Positions 19,423 to 26,983 of a stretch of DNA of 64,000 nucleotides are shown here, piece by piece. The stretch's first letter is position 1; every line of letters starts with the position of its first letter. A model generated the notes under the pieces. The model saw nothing but the letters and a program-made list of their open reading frames with translations, had not been told where the DNA came from and did not search any database. The position numbers and the translations under genes were made by a program. The DNA lies in the NCBI RefSeq assembly GCF_027270315.1, contig NZ_CP114413.1, forward strand, positions 3,100,001-3,164,000, in the 5' to 3' direction. The stretch comes from Streptomyces cinnabarinus. GTDB taxonomy: Bacteria > Actinomycetota > Actinomycetes > Streptomycetales > Streptomycetaceae.

Positions 19423-20724
19423 GTGACCCTCGCCGCGCAAGGCATCGACACCGGTGACACCGCCTGGCTGCTCGCCGCCACCGCCCTCGTCCTGCTGATG
19501 ACCCCGGGCCTGGCCCTGTTCTACGCCGGCATGGTCCGCACGAAGAGCGTCCTCAACATGCTGATGATGAGCTTCGTGGCGATCGCCCTGGTCACCGTGG
19601 TGTGGCTGGCCGCCGGATACTCCCTCGCGTTCGGCGAGGACACGGTCGCCGGGCTGATCGGCGGCCTCGACCACCTCGGCATGGCGGGCCTCGGCCCGGA
19701 CAGCGTCCAGGGCACCGTCCCCACCGTTCTCTTCGCCACCTTCCAGCTCACCTTCGCGATCGTCACCGTCGCCCTGATCAGCGGCGCCATCGCGGACCGC
19801 GCGAAATTCGGGGCCTGGCTGGTCTTCGTACCGCTGTGGGCGCTGCTCGTATACGTTCCGGTCGCGCACTGGACCTGGGGCCCGGGTGGCTGGATCCTGA
19901 ACCACCTCGGCGCCCTGGACTTCGCGGGCGGTCTCCCCGTCGAGATCACCTCCGGCGCCTCCGGCCTCGCGCTCTGCCTGATCATCGGCCCGCGCCTGGG
20001 CTTCAAGAAGGACGCGATGCGCCCGCACAACCTGCCCATGGTGATGCTCGGCGCCGGTCTGCTCTGGTTCGGCTGGTTCGGCTTCAACGCCGGCTCCGCC
20101 CTCGGCGCCAACGGTCTCGCGGCCGCCGCCTTCCTCAACACCCTCGCCGCCGGCTGCACCGGCCTGCTGGGCTGGCTCTTCGTCGAGCAGCGCCGCGACG
20201 GCCACCCCACCACCCTGGGCGCCGCCTCCGGCGCGGTCGCGGGCCTGGTCGCCATCACCCCGTCCTGCGGCTCGGTCTCCCTGCTCGGCGCCCTGGTGAT
20301 CGGCCTGACCGCCGGCATCGTCTGCTCCTACGCGGTGAGCTGGAAGTTCAGGTTCAACTACGACGACTCCCTGGACGTCGTCGGCGTCCACCTGGTCGGC
20401 GGGATCATCGGCACCCTGCTGATCGGTGTCTTCGCGGTCGCCGAGATGACGGGCGGCCCCGAGGGTCTGCTGTACGGCGGCGGGCTCGCCCAGCTCGGCA
20501 AGCAGCTGGTGGCCGTGGTCGCGGTGGCGGCGTACACCTTCGGCGTGACGTACGGCCTCGGCAAGCTCATCGACCGCACGATCGGCTTCCGCGCCAGTGA
20601 GGAGCAGGAGCACACCGGCCTGGACCTTACGGTGCACGCCGAGACCGCATACGATCACGGCGTCCTGGGCCACGGTGCCCCGGTCACCTCCGCCACTCCC
20701 GCCCCCCAGAAGGCCAAGGCATGA
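19423..20724 (+). CDS. amtB: Ammonium transporter
   Basis: A 433-residue Amt/Rh-family channel with 11 membrane helices. The N-terminal MTPGLALFYAGMVR, the FATFQLTFAIVT and the GALIGL/VHLVGGIIG segments with pore histidines are conserved. The GTG at 19423 follows GGAG and gives the expected periplasmic N-terminus; a longer upstream frame runs through the GlnR box and is not credible. It overlaps glnK by four bases. The GlnR box upstream predicts nitrogen control. Confidence 0.96.
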   Translation: MTLAAQGIDTGDTAWLLAATALVLLMTPGLALFYAGMVRTKSVLNMLMMSFVAIALVTVVWLAAGYSLAFGEDTVAGLIGGLDHLGMAGLGPDSVQGTVPTVLFATFQLTFAIVTVALISGAIADRAKFGAWLVFVPLWALLVYVPVAHWTWGPGGWILNHLGALDFAGGLPVEITSGASGLALCLIIGPRLGFKKDAMRPHNLPMVMLGAGLLWFGWFGFNAGSALGANGLAAAAFLNTLAAGCTGLLGWLFVEQRRDGHPTTLGAASGAVAGLVAITPSCGSVSLLGALVIGLTAGIVCSYAVSWKFRFNYDDSLDVVGVHLVGGIIGTLLIGVFAVAEMTGGPEGLLYGGGLAQLGKQLVAVVAVAAYTFGVTYGLGKLIDRTIGFRASEEQEHTGLDLTVHAETAYDHGVLGHGAPVTSATPAPQKAKA

Positions 20725-21059
20725 AGCTCATCACCGCGATCGTGAAGCCCTACCGCCTCGACGAGGTGAAGTCGGCGCTCCAGGAGATCGGCGTGCACGG
20801 TCTGACCGTGACCGAGGCGAGCGGCTACGGCCGTCAGCGCGGCCACACCGAGGTGTACCGCGGCGCCGAGTACCAGGTGGACCTGGTGCCCAAGGTGCGG
20901 ATCGAGGTGGTCGTGGAGGACGCGGACTCCGACGCCGCGATCGACGCGATCGTGAAGGCCGCGCAGACCGGCAAGATCGGCGACGGCAAGGTGTGGGCGC
21001 TGCCGGTGGACACGGTCGTCCGGGTGCGGACGGGCGAGCGCGGCCCCGACGCGCTCTGA
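20721..21059 (+). CDS. glnK: PII nitrogen regulatory protein
   Basis: A 112-residue trimeric PII signal protein that binds ATP/ADP and 2-oxoglutarate and can block the partner AmtB. Tyr51 in the T-loop is the residue adenylylated in actinobacteria; the B-loop is TGKIGDGKVW. Translation is coupled to amtB through ATGA. In Streptomyces the usual third gene, glnD (the modifying enzyme), follows; here it does not, the next gene being on the other strand. Confidence 0.96.
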   Translation: MKLITAIVKPYRLDEVKSALQEIGVHGLTVTEASGYGRQRGHTEVYRGAEYQVDLVPKVRIEVVVEDADSDAAIDAIVKAAQTGKIGDGKVWALPVDTVVRVRTGERGPDAL

Positions 21060-21075
21060 GGAACCGCGCTCGCCC
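21032..21075. terminator. Hairpin closing amtB-glnK
   Basis: A perfect 12-bp inverted repeat (21032-21043 with 21064-21075) spans the glnK stop codon with a 20-base loop and reaches to 16 bases from the convergent gene's stop. It probably ends transcription from both sides. Confidence 0.65.
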
Positions 21076-21090
21076 CTGGCGTCGGGCGGC

Positions 21091-21567
21091 TCAGTCGAAG
21101 ACGAACGGGCCCGGTGACTGCGGTGCGGTCGCCGTGCAGGTGATGGTGATGCCGAAGACGGTCATCGTCAGCGAGCCGCCGAAGGCCTCCAGGCTGTCGC
21201 CGGCGGCGACGGTGCCGGGCAGCGGGCCGACCTGGACCGGGTCCCCGGCGGCCATCGCCGGGTTCTCGGTGGCGGTGAAGACGGTGGTGCCGCCGCCCGC
21301 CTTCACCAGGGTGAGCGTGGAGGCGATGGAGTCCGCGCCGAGCCCGATCGGCGCGGTGATGGCGGAGGAGTTGAGGGTCATCGTGGCGGCCGTGCCGTCC
21401 TGGGTGGCCGTCAGGGTGGCCGCGCCGCCGCCGAACGAGCCGCAGTCGGCGTCGATGGTGACCGACGTGGGGGTGACGGCCGCGGCGGTGGGCGCTAGGA
21501 CGAGTCCGGTCAGGGCGAGGGTGCCGACCGCGACGGCCGCACCGGTGCCTAAGCGTGTGCCTCTCAT
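21091..21567 (-). CDS. Small secreted protein of unknown function, TTA codon near the start
   Basis: A 158-residue exported protein. Signal peptide: basic start, hydrophobic core, cleavage near TAAA-VT (about residue 31). The mature part is rich in threonine, serine, alanine and glycine, with two cysteines far apart that could pair, and looks all-beta. No domain is recognised. Codon 6 is TTA (21550-21552), so translation should depend on the bldA leucyl-tRNA and be delayed to the developmental phase. It lies between glnK and the deaminase-like gene and is not part of the usual neighbourhood of era. Confidence 0.75.
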   Translation of the reverse strand: MRGTRLGTGAAVAVGTLALTGLVLAPTAAAVTPTSVTIDADCGSFGGGAATLTATQDGTAATMTLNSSAITAPIGLGADSIASTLTLVKAGGGTTVFTATENPAMAAGDPVQVGPLPGTVAAGDSLEAFGGSLTMTVFGITITCTATAPQSPGPFVFD

Positions 21568-21722
21568 GGGGTTCCCGATCCCTTCGGGTGTGGGGGGACC
21601 GACGGCCCGTCCTCGGCAGGTGGGTGCGGACACACTGCGGGAGGGCCGAATCTGACGGTCCGTCGGAACTTACGTTCCCATTGATGCGCGAGAGGCGAAC
21701 CCCGGCAAGGATGAATTCCGGA

Positions 21723-22076
21723 CTACTCCGCGGGAACGGTGCGCCGCACGGTGCCGTCGGGTCCGGCGACCAGCACCGGCGTCCCCGCCCCGCCCAGGTC
21801 CCGCACGGCCGCCAGGTCCTCCGCCGCCGCGCTCTCCGCCTCGGTCACCACCGCCGCCGCCTCCAGCGACTTCGCCCCGGACGCCACGGCCATCGCCACC
21901 GCCGTCCGCAGCGCGCTGAGCTTCAGCGAGTCCAGGTCCACGGTCCCGGCGACATAGGTACGGCCCGTCTCGTCGCGTACGGCGGCACCCTCGGGCACGC
22001 CGTTGCGGGCCCGCGCGGAACGGGCCAGGGTGACGATCTTGCGGTCCTCGGGGTCAAGCGCGTTGCTCTCGGTCAT
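21723..22076 (-). CDS. Cytidine deaminase-like protein lacking the zinc site
   Basis: A 117-residue protein that matches the helix-strand pattern of small tetrameric cytidine deaminases (…ARSARARNGVPEGAAVRDETGR… and a segment TVDLDSLKL where the first zinc motif should be). The zinc and catalytic residues are absent: there is no HAE or CAE, and no PCxxC; the protein has no cysteine at all. It therefore cannot be a hydrolytic deaminase of that mechanism, although genomes often label it so. It sits in the era-YjbR-CBS-ybeY cluster and is conserved there in my recollection, implying a retained non-enzymatic role. Confidence 0.7.
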   Translation of the reverse strand: MTESNALDPEDRKIVTLARSARARNGVPEGAAVRDETGRTYVAGTVDLDSLKLSALRTAVAMAVASGAKSLEAAAVVTEAESAAAEDLAAVRDLGGAGTPVLVAGPDGTVRRTVPAE

Positions 22077-22099
22077 GCCCCGAGCATACGAAGTGCCCG

Positions 22100-22459
22100 T
22101 CAGGACCGGTCCAGGCGGAGGCGTTCGGCGCGCGGCAGGCCCGCCACGACCAGGTCGTAGGAGTCCTCGACGAGTTCCCGCACAAGCCGGTCGTCGAGGT
22201 CGCCGTCGACGGTGACCGTGTTCCAGTGCCGCTTGTTCATGTGGTAGCCGGGGACGATCAGCCCCGGGTGCTCCTCGCGCAGCCGCAGGGCGTCCTCGGG
22301 GTCGCACTTGAGGTTGACCGTCAGGGGCCGCGCGTCCAGGTTCGTCAGCGCGAAGAGCTTGCCGAGCACTTTGAAGACCGAGGTCTCGGGGTTGAACGGG
22401 AAGTCCTCCACCGCCGCGTTGAACGACAGGCAGAACGTGCGCAGCTCCTGGGGGGTCAC
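22100..22459 (-). CDS. MmcQ/YjbR family protein
   Basis: A 119-residue protein of the CyaY-like fold family. The start FCLSFNAAVEDFPFNPETSV, LKCDPEDALRLREEHPGLIVPGYHMNKRHW and VTVDGDLDD segments are typical. Proposed to bind DNA; biochemical role is not settled. Starts with GTG inside a GTGA overlap with the CBS-protein gene, so it is translationally coupled to it. Confidence 0.85.
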   Translation of the reverse strand: MTPQELRTFCLSFNAAVEDFPFNPETSVFKVLGKLFALTNLDARPLTVNLKCDPEDALRLREEHPGLIVPGYHMNKRHWNTVTVDGDLDDRLVRELVEDSYDLVVAGLPRAERLRLDRS

Positions 22460-23754
22460 GCGTCCTCCGGCTCCTCCTTGGCGGCGCCCACCGGCTCCAC
22501 CAGCACGGTCACGATCTTGTTCCGGCGGCCCGCGGCGGCCTCCGCGGTCAGCCGCAGTTCCCGCTCGTCGGGCAGTTCCACGACGGCCGAGGCACCGGCG
22601 ATGGGGACCCGGCCGAGCGCCTTGGCGAGCAGTCCGCCGACGGTCTCCACGTCCTCGTCGTCGTACTCGTCGAGGCCGTACAGCTCGCCGAGGTCGGTGA
22701 TGTCGAGGCGGGCGGTGACCCGGAAGCGGTCCTCGCCCAGCTCCTCCACCGGGGGCAGTTCGCGGTCGTACTCGTCGGTGATCTCGCCGACGATCTCCTC
22801 CAGGATGTCCTCGATGGTGACGATCCCGGCGGTGCCGCCGTACTCGTCGATCACGACAGCGACGTGGTTGCGGTCCTGCTGCATCTCGCGCAGCAGGTCA
22901 CCGGCGTTCTTGGTGTCGGGGACGAAGGCGGCGGGCCGCATCGCGGTGGAGACCAGCTCGCTCTCCGCGTCCCGGCTGATGTGCGTCTTGCGGGCCAGGT
23001 CCTTGAGGTAGACGATCCCGACGACGTCGTCCTCGCTCTCCCCGGTGACGGGTATCCGGGAGAAGCCGGACCGCAGGGCCAGGGTGAGGGCCTGGCGGAT
23101 GGTCTTGTACCGCTCGATGACGATCAGGTCGGTGCGCGGGACCATGACCTCCCGCACAAGGGTGTCGCCGAGTTCGAAGACGGAGTGCACCATGCGGCGC
23201 TCCTCGTCCTCGATGAGGGACTCCTTCTCCGCGAGGTCGACCAGCGCGCGCAGCTCCGCCTCGGAGGCGAAGGGGCCGCGGCGGAAGCCCTTGCCGGGGG
23301 TGAGGGCGTTGCCGATGAGGATCAGCAGGGGCGGGATCGGGCCCATGATCCTGGCCAGCGGCAGCAGGACGTACGCCGCCGCCGTCGCGGTGTTCAGCGG
23401 GTGCTGGCGGCCGATGGTGCGCGGGGAGACCCCGACGGCGACATAGGAGACCAGCACCATCACGCCGATCGCGGCGAGCAGCGCCTGGGTGGTGCTGTCG
23501 ATCTCGTTGAGGCAGGCGTAGGTGACCAGCGCGGCGGCGGCCATCTCGCAGGCGACGCGGACCAGCAGCGCCACGTTCAGATAGCGCGTCGGGTCGGCGG
23601 CGATCTGCGCGAGCTTGGCGCTGCCCCGCCGCCCCGAGCGGACGGCTTCCTCGGCGCGGAAGCTGGAGACGCGCGCCAGGCCCGCCTCCGCGCAGGCGGC
23701 GAGCCAGGCCACGACGACCAGCGCGATGGCGCCGAGGACGAGTTGCGGACTCAT
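22456..23754 (-). CDS. CorC/HlyC-type membrane protein with CBS domains
   Basis: A 432-residue inner-membrane protein: a DUF21/CNNM domain with three to four helices (1-190), a tandem CBS pair (about 205-325, starting MVPRTDLIVIERYKTI) and a C-terminal CorC_HlyC domain (about 345-425). Members are linked to magnesium or cobalt efflux; the hemolysin label is historical. Starts at ATG 23754, which overlaps the ybeY stop by four bases, placing it in the phoH-ybeY-CBS-YjbR operon. Confidence 0.9.
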   Translation of the reverse strand: MSPQLVLGAIALVVVAWLAACAEAGLARVSSFRAEEAVRSGRRGSAKLAQIAADPTRYLNVALLVRVACEMAAAALVTYACLNEIDSTTQALLAAIGVMVLVSYVAVGVSPRTIGRQHPLNTATAAAYVLLPLARIMGPIPPLLILIGNALTPGKGFRRGPFASEAELRALVDLAEKESLIEDEERRMVHSVFELGDTLVREVMVPRTDLIVIERYKTIRQALTLALRSGFSRIPVTGESEDDVVGIVYLKDLARKTHISRDAESELVSTAMRPAAFVPDTKNAGDLLREMQQDRNHVAVVIDEYGGTAGIVTIEDILEEIVGEITDEYDRELPPVEELGEDRFRVTARLDITDLGELYGLDEYDDEDVETVGGLLAKALGRVPIAGASAVVELPDERELRLTAEAAAGRRNKIVTVLVEPVGAAKEEPEDA

Positions 23755-24248
23755 GAGACGGTCGGAGCCGGGGAGGGACCGGTCAGGCCCTTCTCCGCAC
23801 GCCAGCCGTCCACGATGGCCGCCTGAAGTCCGAACATCTCGGCCTTCTCGTCGGGTTCCTCGTGGTCGTAGCCGAGCAGGTGCAGCACGCCATGGACGGT
23901 GAGCAACTGGAGCTCCTCGTCCATGGAGTGCTGCGTCGGCGCGTCCTCGCCCTGCTTCTTGGCGACCTCCGGGCAGAGCACGATGTCGCCGAGCAGGCCC
24001 TGCGGCGGCTCGTCGTCGTCCTTGGACGGCGGCCGGAGCTCGTCCATGGGAAAGGACATGACATCCGTCGGTCCTGGCAGGTCCATCCACTGGATGTGCA
24101 GCTGCTCCATGGCGTCGGCGTCCACGACGATCACCGAGAGCTCGGAGAGCGGGTGGATGCGCATCCGTGCGAGCGCGTAGCGGGCGATGTCGAGGATCGC
24201 CTGCTCATCGACCTCGGTACCGGACTCGTTGTTGACGTCGATCGACAT
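23751..24248 (-). CDS. ybeY: Endoribonuclease YbeY
   Basis: A 165-residue metal-dependent RNase involved in 16S rRNA 3' maturation and ribosome quality control. The signature HGVLHLLGYDHEEP gives the three zinc-ligand histidines. The ATG at 24248 matches the family start. It lies 13 bases behind phoH, the arrangement found across actinobacteria, and overlaps the CBS-protein gene. Confidence 0.96.
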   Translation of the reverse strand: MSIDVNNESGTEVDEQAILDIARYALARMRIHPLSELSVIVVDADAMEQLHIQWMDLPGPTDVMSFPMDELRPPSKDDDEPPQGLLGDIVLCPEVAKKQGEDAPTQHSMDEELQLLTVHGVLHLLGYDHEEPDEKAEMFGLQAAIVDGWRAEKGLTGPSPAPTVS

Positions 24249-24261
24249 GGTGCTGGTCTGT

Positions 24262-25320
24262 CTACTTCCGCTTGTTGCGGCCGCCCTTGTGGGTGCCGTT
24301 CTCCGTGCCGTGGTGGCTGTCGTACTTCTCGTACGCGTCGACGATACGGCCGACCAGCTTGTGCCGTACGACGTCATGGGATGTGAGGCGCGAGAAGTGG
24401 ACGTCGTCCAGGCCCTCCAGGATGTCCTGGACCTGCCGCAGACCCGACTTGGTGCCGTTGGGCAGGTCGACCTGGGTCACGTCACCGGTGATGACGATCT
24501 TCGAGTCGAAGCCGAGCCGGGTGAGGAACATCTTCATCTGTTCGGGGCTGGTGTTCTGGGCCTCGTCCAGGATGATGAAGGCGTCGTTGAGCGTACGGCC
24601 ACGCATGTACGCCAGCGGCGCGACCTCGATGGTCCCGGCGGCCATGAGCCTCGGGATGGAGTCGGGGTCGAGCATGTCGTGCAGCGCGTCGTACAGCGGG
24701 CGCAGGTAGGGGTCGATCTTCTCGTAGAGGGTGCCCGGCAGGAAGCCGAGGCGCTCTCCGGCCTCCACCGCGGGGCGGGTCAGGATGATGCGGTTGACCT
24801 GCTTGGACTGCAGGGCCTGCACCGCCTTGGCCATGGCGAGGTAGGTCTTGCCGGTACCGGCGGGGCCGATGCCGAAGACGATCGTGTGCTTGTCGATCGC
24901 GTCGACGTACCGCTTCTGGTTGAGGGTCTTCGGGCGGATCGTGCGTCCGCGCGAGGAGAGGATGTTCTGGGTGAGCACCTCGGCCGGGGTCTCCTGGCCG
25001 TCCCCCTCGCCGTTCCCGCTCGCCCGGAGCATGGCGATCGAGCGTTCCACTGCGTCCTCCGTCATCGGCTGCCCGGTGCGGAGCACCAGCATCATCTCGT
25101 CGAACAGGCGCTGGACAAGGGCGACTTCGGGGGCGTCGCCGACCGCGCTGATCTCATTGCCCCGGACATGTATGTCGACCGCCGGGAAGGCCTTCTCGAT
25201 CACACGCAGGAGGGAGTCGCCGGACCCCAGCACGGTCACCATGGGGTGCTGGGCGGGGACGGTGAACTGTGCTCTCGCCTGCCCCTGCGCGGGAGTGTGA
25301 GCTGTGGGTGTCTGAGTCAT
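24262..25320 (-). CDS. phoH: PhoH-like ATPase
   Basis: A 352-residue P-loop protein with an N-terminal KH-like region and a helicase-like core: Walker A GPAGTGKT, Walker B FIILDEAQN, and the sensor GDVTQVDLP. PhoH proteins are thought to act in RNA metabolism together with YbeY. The ATG at 25320 gives the N-terminus MTQTPTAH familiar from Streptomyces; an in-frame ATG at 25365 would add 15 residues. Neither has a strong ribosome site. Upstream, 25321-25699 contains no gene and is occupied mainly by a MITE. Confidence 0.94.
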   Translation of the reverse strand: MTQTPTAHTPAQGQARAQFTVPAQHPMVTVLGSGDSLLRVIEKAFPAVDIHVRGNEISAVGDAPEVALVQRLFDEMMLVLRTGQPMTEDAVERSIAMLRASGNGEGDGQETPAEVLTQNILSSRGRTIRPKTLNQKRYVDAIDKHTIVFGIGPAGTGKTYLAMAKAVQALQSKQVNRIILTRPAVEAGERLGFLPGTLYEKIDPYLRPLYDALHDMLDPDSIPRLMAAGTIEVAPLAYMRGRTLNDAFIILDEAQNTSPEQMKMFLTRLGFDSKIVITGDVTQVDLPNGTKSGLRQVQDILEGLDDVHFSRLTSHDVVRHKLVGRIVDAYEKYDSHHGTENGTHKGGRNKRK

Positions 25321-25452
25321 GGGCCGGCTCTGTAGGCCTTGCTCGTCCTCCTCGGAAAGGTGCATCCGCCACGGGGGCGGCCTGGCGATTCCAGGGTACG
25401 CCGCACGACTGACAAGCCCGTAGGGCTTTTCGACCCGGGCACGTCATGGCCG

Positions 25453-25693
25453 GGGCCTGTCGTCAAATTCCCGTCGTCCGCCCGGAGGGCGGGCCGCGCG
25501 GCGTCTGGTGCGTGCGATCGCAAGGCGCTGAAGCCGCCCGCGATGGGGGTGCCCCCGCGCGAGCAGAGCGAAGCTCGGTTCGAGCGTGGGGGAGGAGTCA
25601 CGTGGGCGTTTCAGCAACGCGGCTGGGGGTCCCCCTCTCTGGGGGAGTGCGTGCCAGGCGTCGCGCGGCAGGCGGGAATGTGACGACAGGCCC
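25453..25693. mobile_element. MITE-like element with 21-bp terminal inverted repeats
   Basis: The ends at 25453-25473 and 25673-25693 are inverted copies of GGGCCTGTCGTCA followed by eight more bases, differing at one position. The 241-bp body has no coding capacity but contains internal stem-loops: a 9-bp stem between 25552-25560 and about 25585-25593, and CCCCC/GGGGG pairs near 25630-25645. Its right end lies 6 bases from the PfkB-kinase stop. Size, ends and lack of genes fit a miniature inverted-repeat element moved by a transposase elsewhere. No target duplication could be made out. Confidence 0.75.
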
Positions 25694-25699
25694 TGGGGC

Positions 25700-26845
25700 T
25701 CAGGCCGAGCGGCCGAAGCCGATGGTCGGGACCGCCCGGCGCAGCGGCCAGGGGCGTGCCTGCTCGGCGGGGACCAGGTCCGTCAGGAACGCGTACCGGC
25801 GCAGCGCCGCCGGGTCCTGGTCGTCGTAGGACTGGATCTCGCGCCACCAGGCGCCGATCTCCGCCCAGCCGGGGGCGGACAGGGAGCCGCCGAACTCCTG
25901 GACGGAGAGGGCGGCGGTGAGGCCCGCGAAGGCGAGGCGGTCGGCGAGCGGCCAGTCGGCGAGGGTGCCGGCGACGAATCCGGCGACGAAGACGTCCCCT
26001 GCGCCGGTGGGGTCGAGGGCCTCGACCGCGATGGCCGGCACCTCGGCGGTCTCACCGGTCCGCCGGTCCACGGCGTAGGCGCCGTCCGCGCCGAGGGTGA
26101 CCACGGCGAGCGGGACGTGTTCGGTCAGGGCGTGGGCGGCGGCGCGCGGGCAGGAGGCGCCGGTGTAGCGCATGGCCTCCTCGGCGTTGGGCAGGAAGGC
26201 CTCGCAGTGCGCGAGGTCGGCGAGGCCCGCGAGGTCCCAGGCGCCGGTCTCGTCCCAGCCGACGTCGGCGAAGATCCGGGCACCCTTGGCGGCGGCCTGG
26301 GCGATCCAGGGGGCCTGCTTGCCGGGTTCCAGGGAGGCGACGGCGGCACGCGCGCGGGGCGGGCAGTCGGGGGCCGGCTCCTCCGGGGGCGGCTCGTGGC
26401 CGTGGGAGACCATCGTGCGCTCGTCCTCGTAGGCCATGGACACCGTCACCGGGGAGTGCCAGCCGGGGACGGTGCGCGACGGGGCGAGGTCGATGCCCTC
26501 GCCCTGCTCCAGGGCGTCCCAGCAGTACTCGCCGTAGTGGTCGTCCCCGAAGGCCGCCGCGAGGGAGGTCTTCAGGCCGAGGCGGGCCAGCGCGGTCGCC
26601 ATGTTGGCGACGCCACCGGGGCTCGACCCCATGCCGCGCGCCCAGGACTCGGTGCCGCGCACCGGGGCGGAGTCGAGCCCGGTGAAAATGATGTCGAGGA
26701 AGACGGTGCCGGTGAGGTAGACGTCCCAGGGCGGGTCAGTGGGCGTGCGCAGCGCGGCCAGGGGGTCGACCTGGGCCGGACGGTGCGGCCTCCGGGCGAC
26801 GGCGGAGGAGGGTCCCTTCCCGGTGGACGCGGCGGACGCGATCAC
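25700..26845 (-). CDS. PfkB-family carbohydrate kinase
   Basis: A 381-residue sugar kinase of the ribokinase family. The N-terminal GGVANMATALARLG and the C-terminal DPTGAGDVFVAGF (catalytic aspartate and anion hole) are both present. Start GTG at 26845 follows GGGAG. The phosphoryl acceptor cannot be told from sequence; the first 45 residues are an extra extension over the family core. The gene is a single unit between a MITE and the glucarate genes. Confidence 0.88.
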   Translation of the reverse strand: MIASAASTGKGPSSAVARRPHRPAQVDPLAALRTPTDPPWDVYLTGTVFLDIIFTGLDSAPVRGTESWARGMGSSPGGVANMATALARLGLKTSLAAAFGDDHYGEYCWDALEQGEGIDLAPSRTVPGWHSPVTVSMAYEDERTMVSHGHEPPPEEPAPDCPPRARAAVASLEPGKQAPWIAQAAAKGARIFADVGWDETGAWDLAGLADLAHCEAFLPNAEEAMRYTGASCPRAAAHALTEHVPLAVVTLGADGAYAVDRRTGETAEVPAIAVEALDPTGAGDVFVAGFVAGTLADWPLADRLAFAGLTAALSVQEFGGSLSAPGWAEIGAWWREIQSYDDQDPAALRRYAFLTDLVPAEQARPWPLRRAVPTIGFGRSA

Positions 26846-26983
26846 GGTGCGCTCCCTGACGTGGTGCGGATCAGGCCAGTGTGCACCACAGCACTGACAA
26901 CACGCCGCCGGTCGCACCGGGACCACCCGTCGCGTCAGACCACCGCAGCTCCCTGGCGTGCCACCCGGGGCGGCGTCATCGGG

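Noticed and set aside
25550..25600. tRNA-like GGTTCGAG segment inside the MITE
   Set aside because: No acceptor stem, anticodon arm or D arm can be drawn around it; it is part of the element's internal stem-loop.
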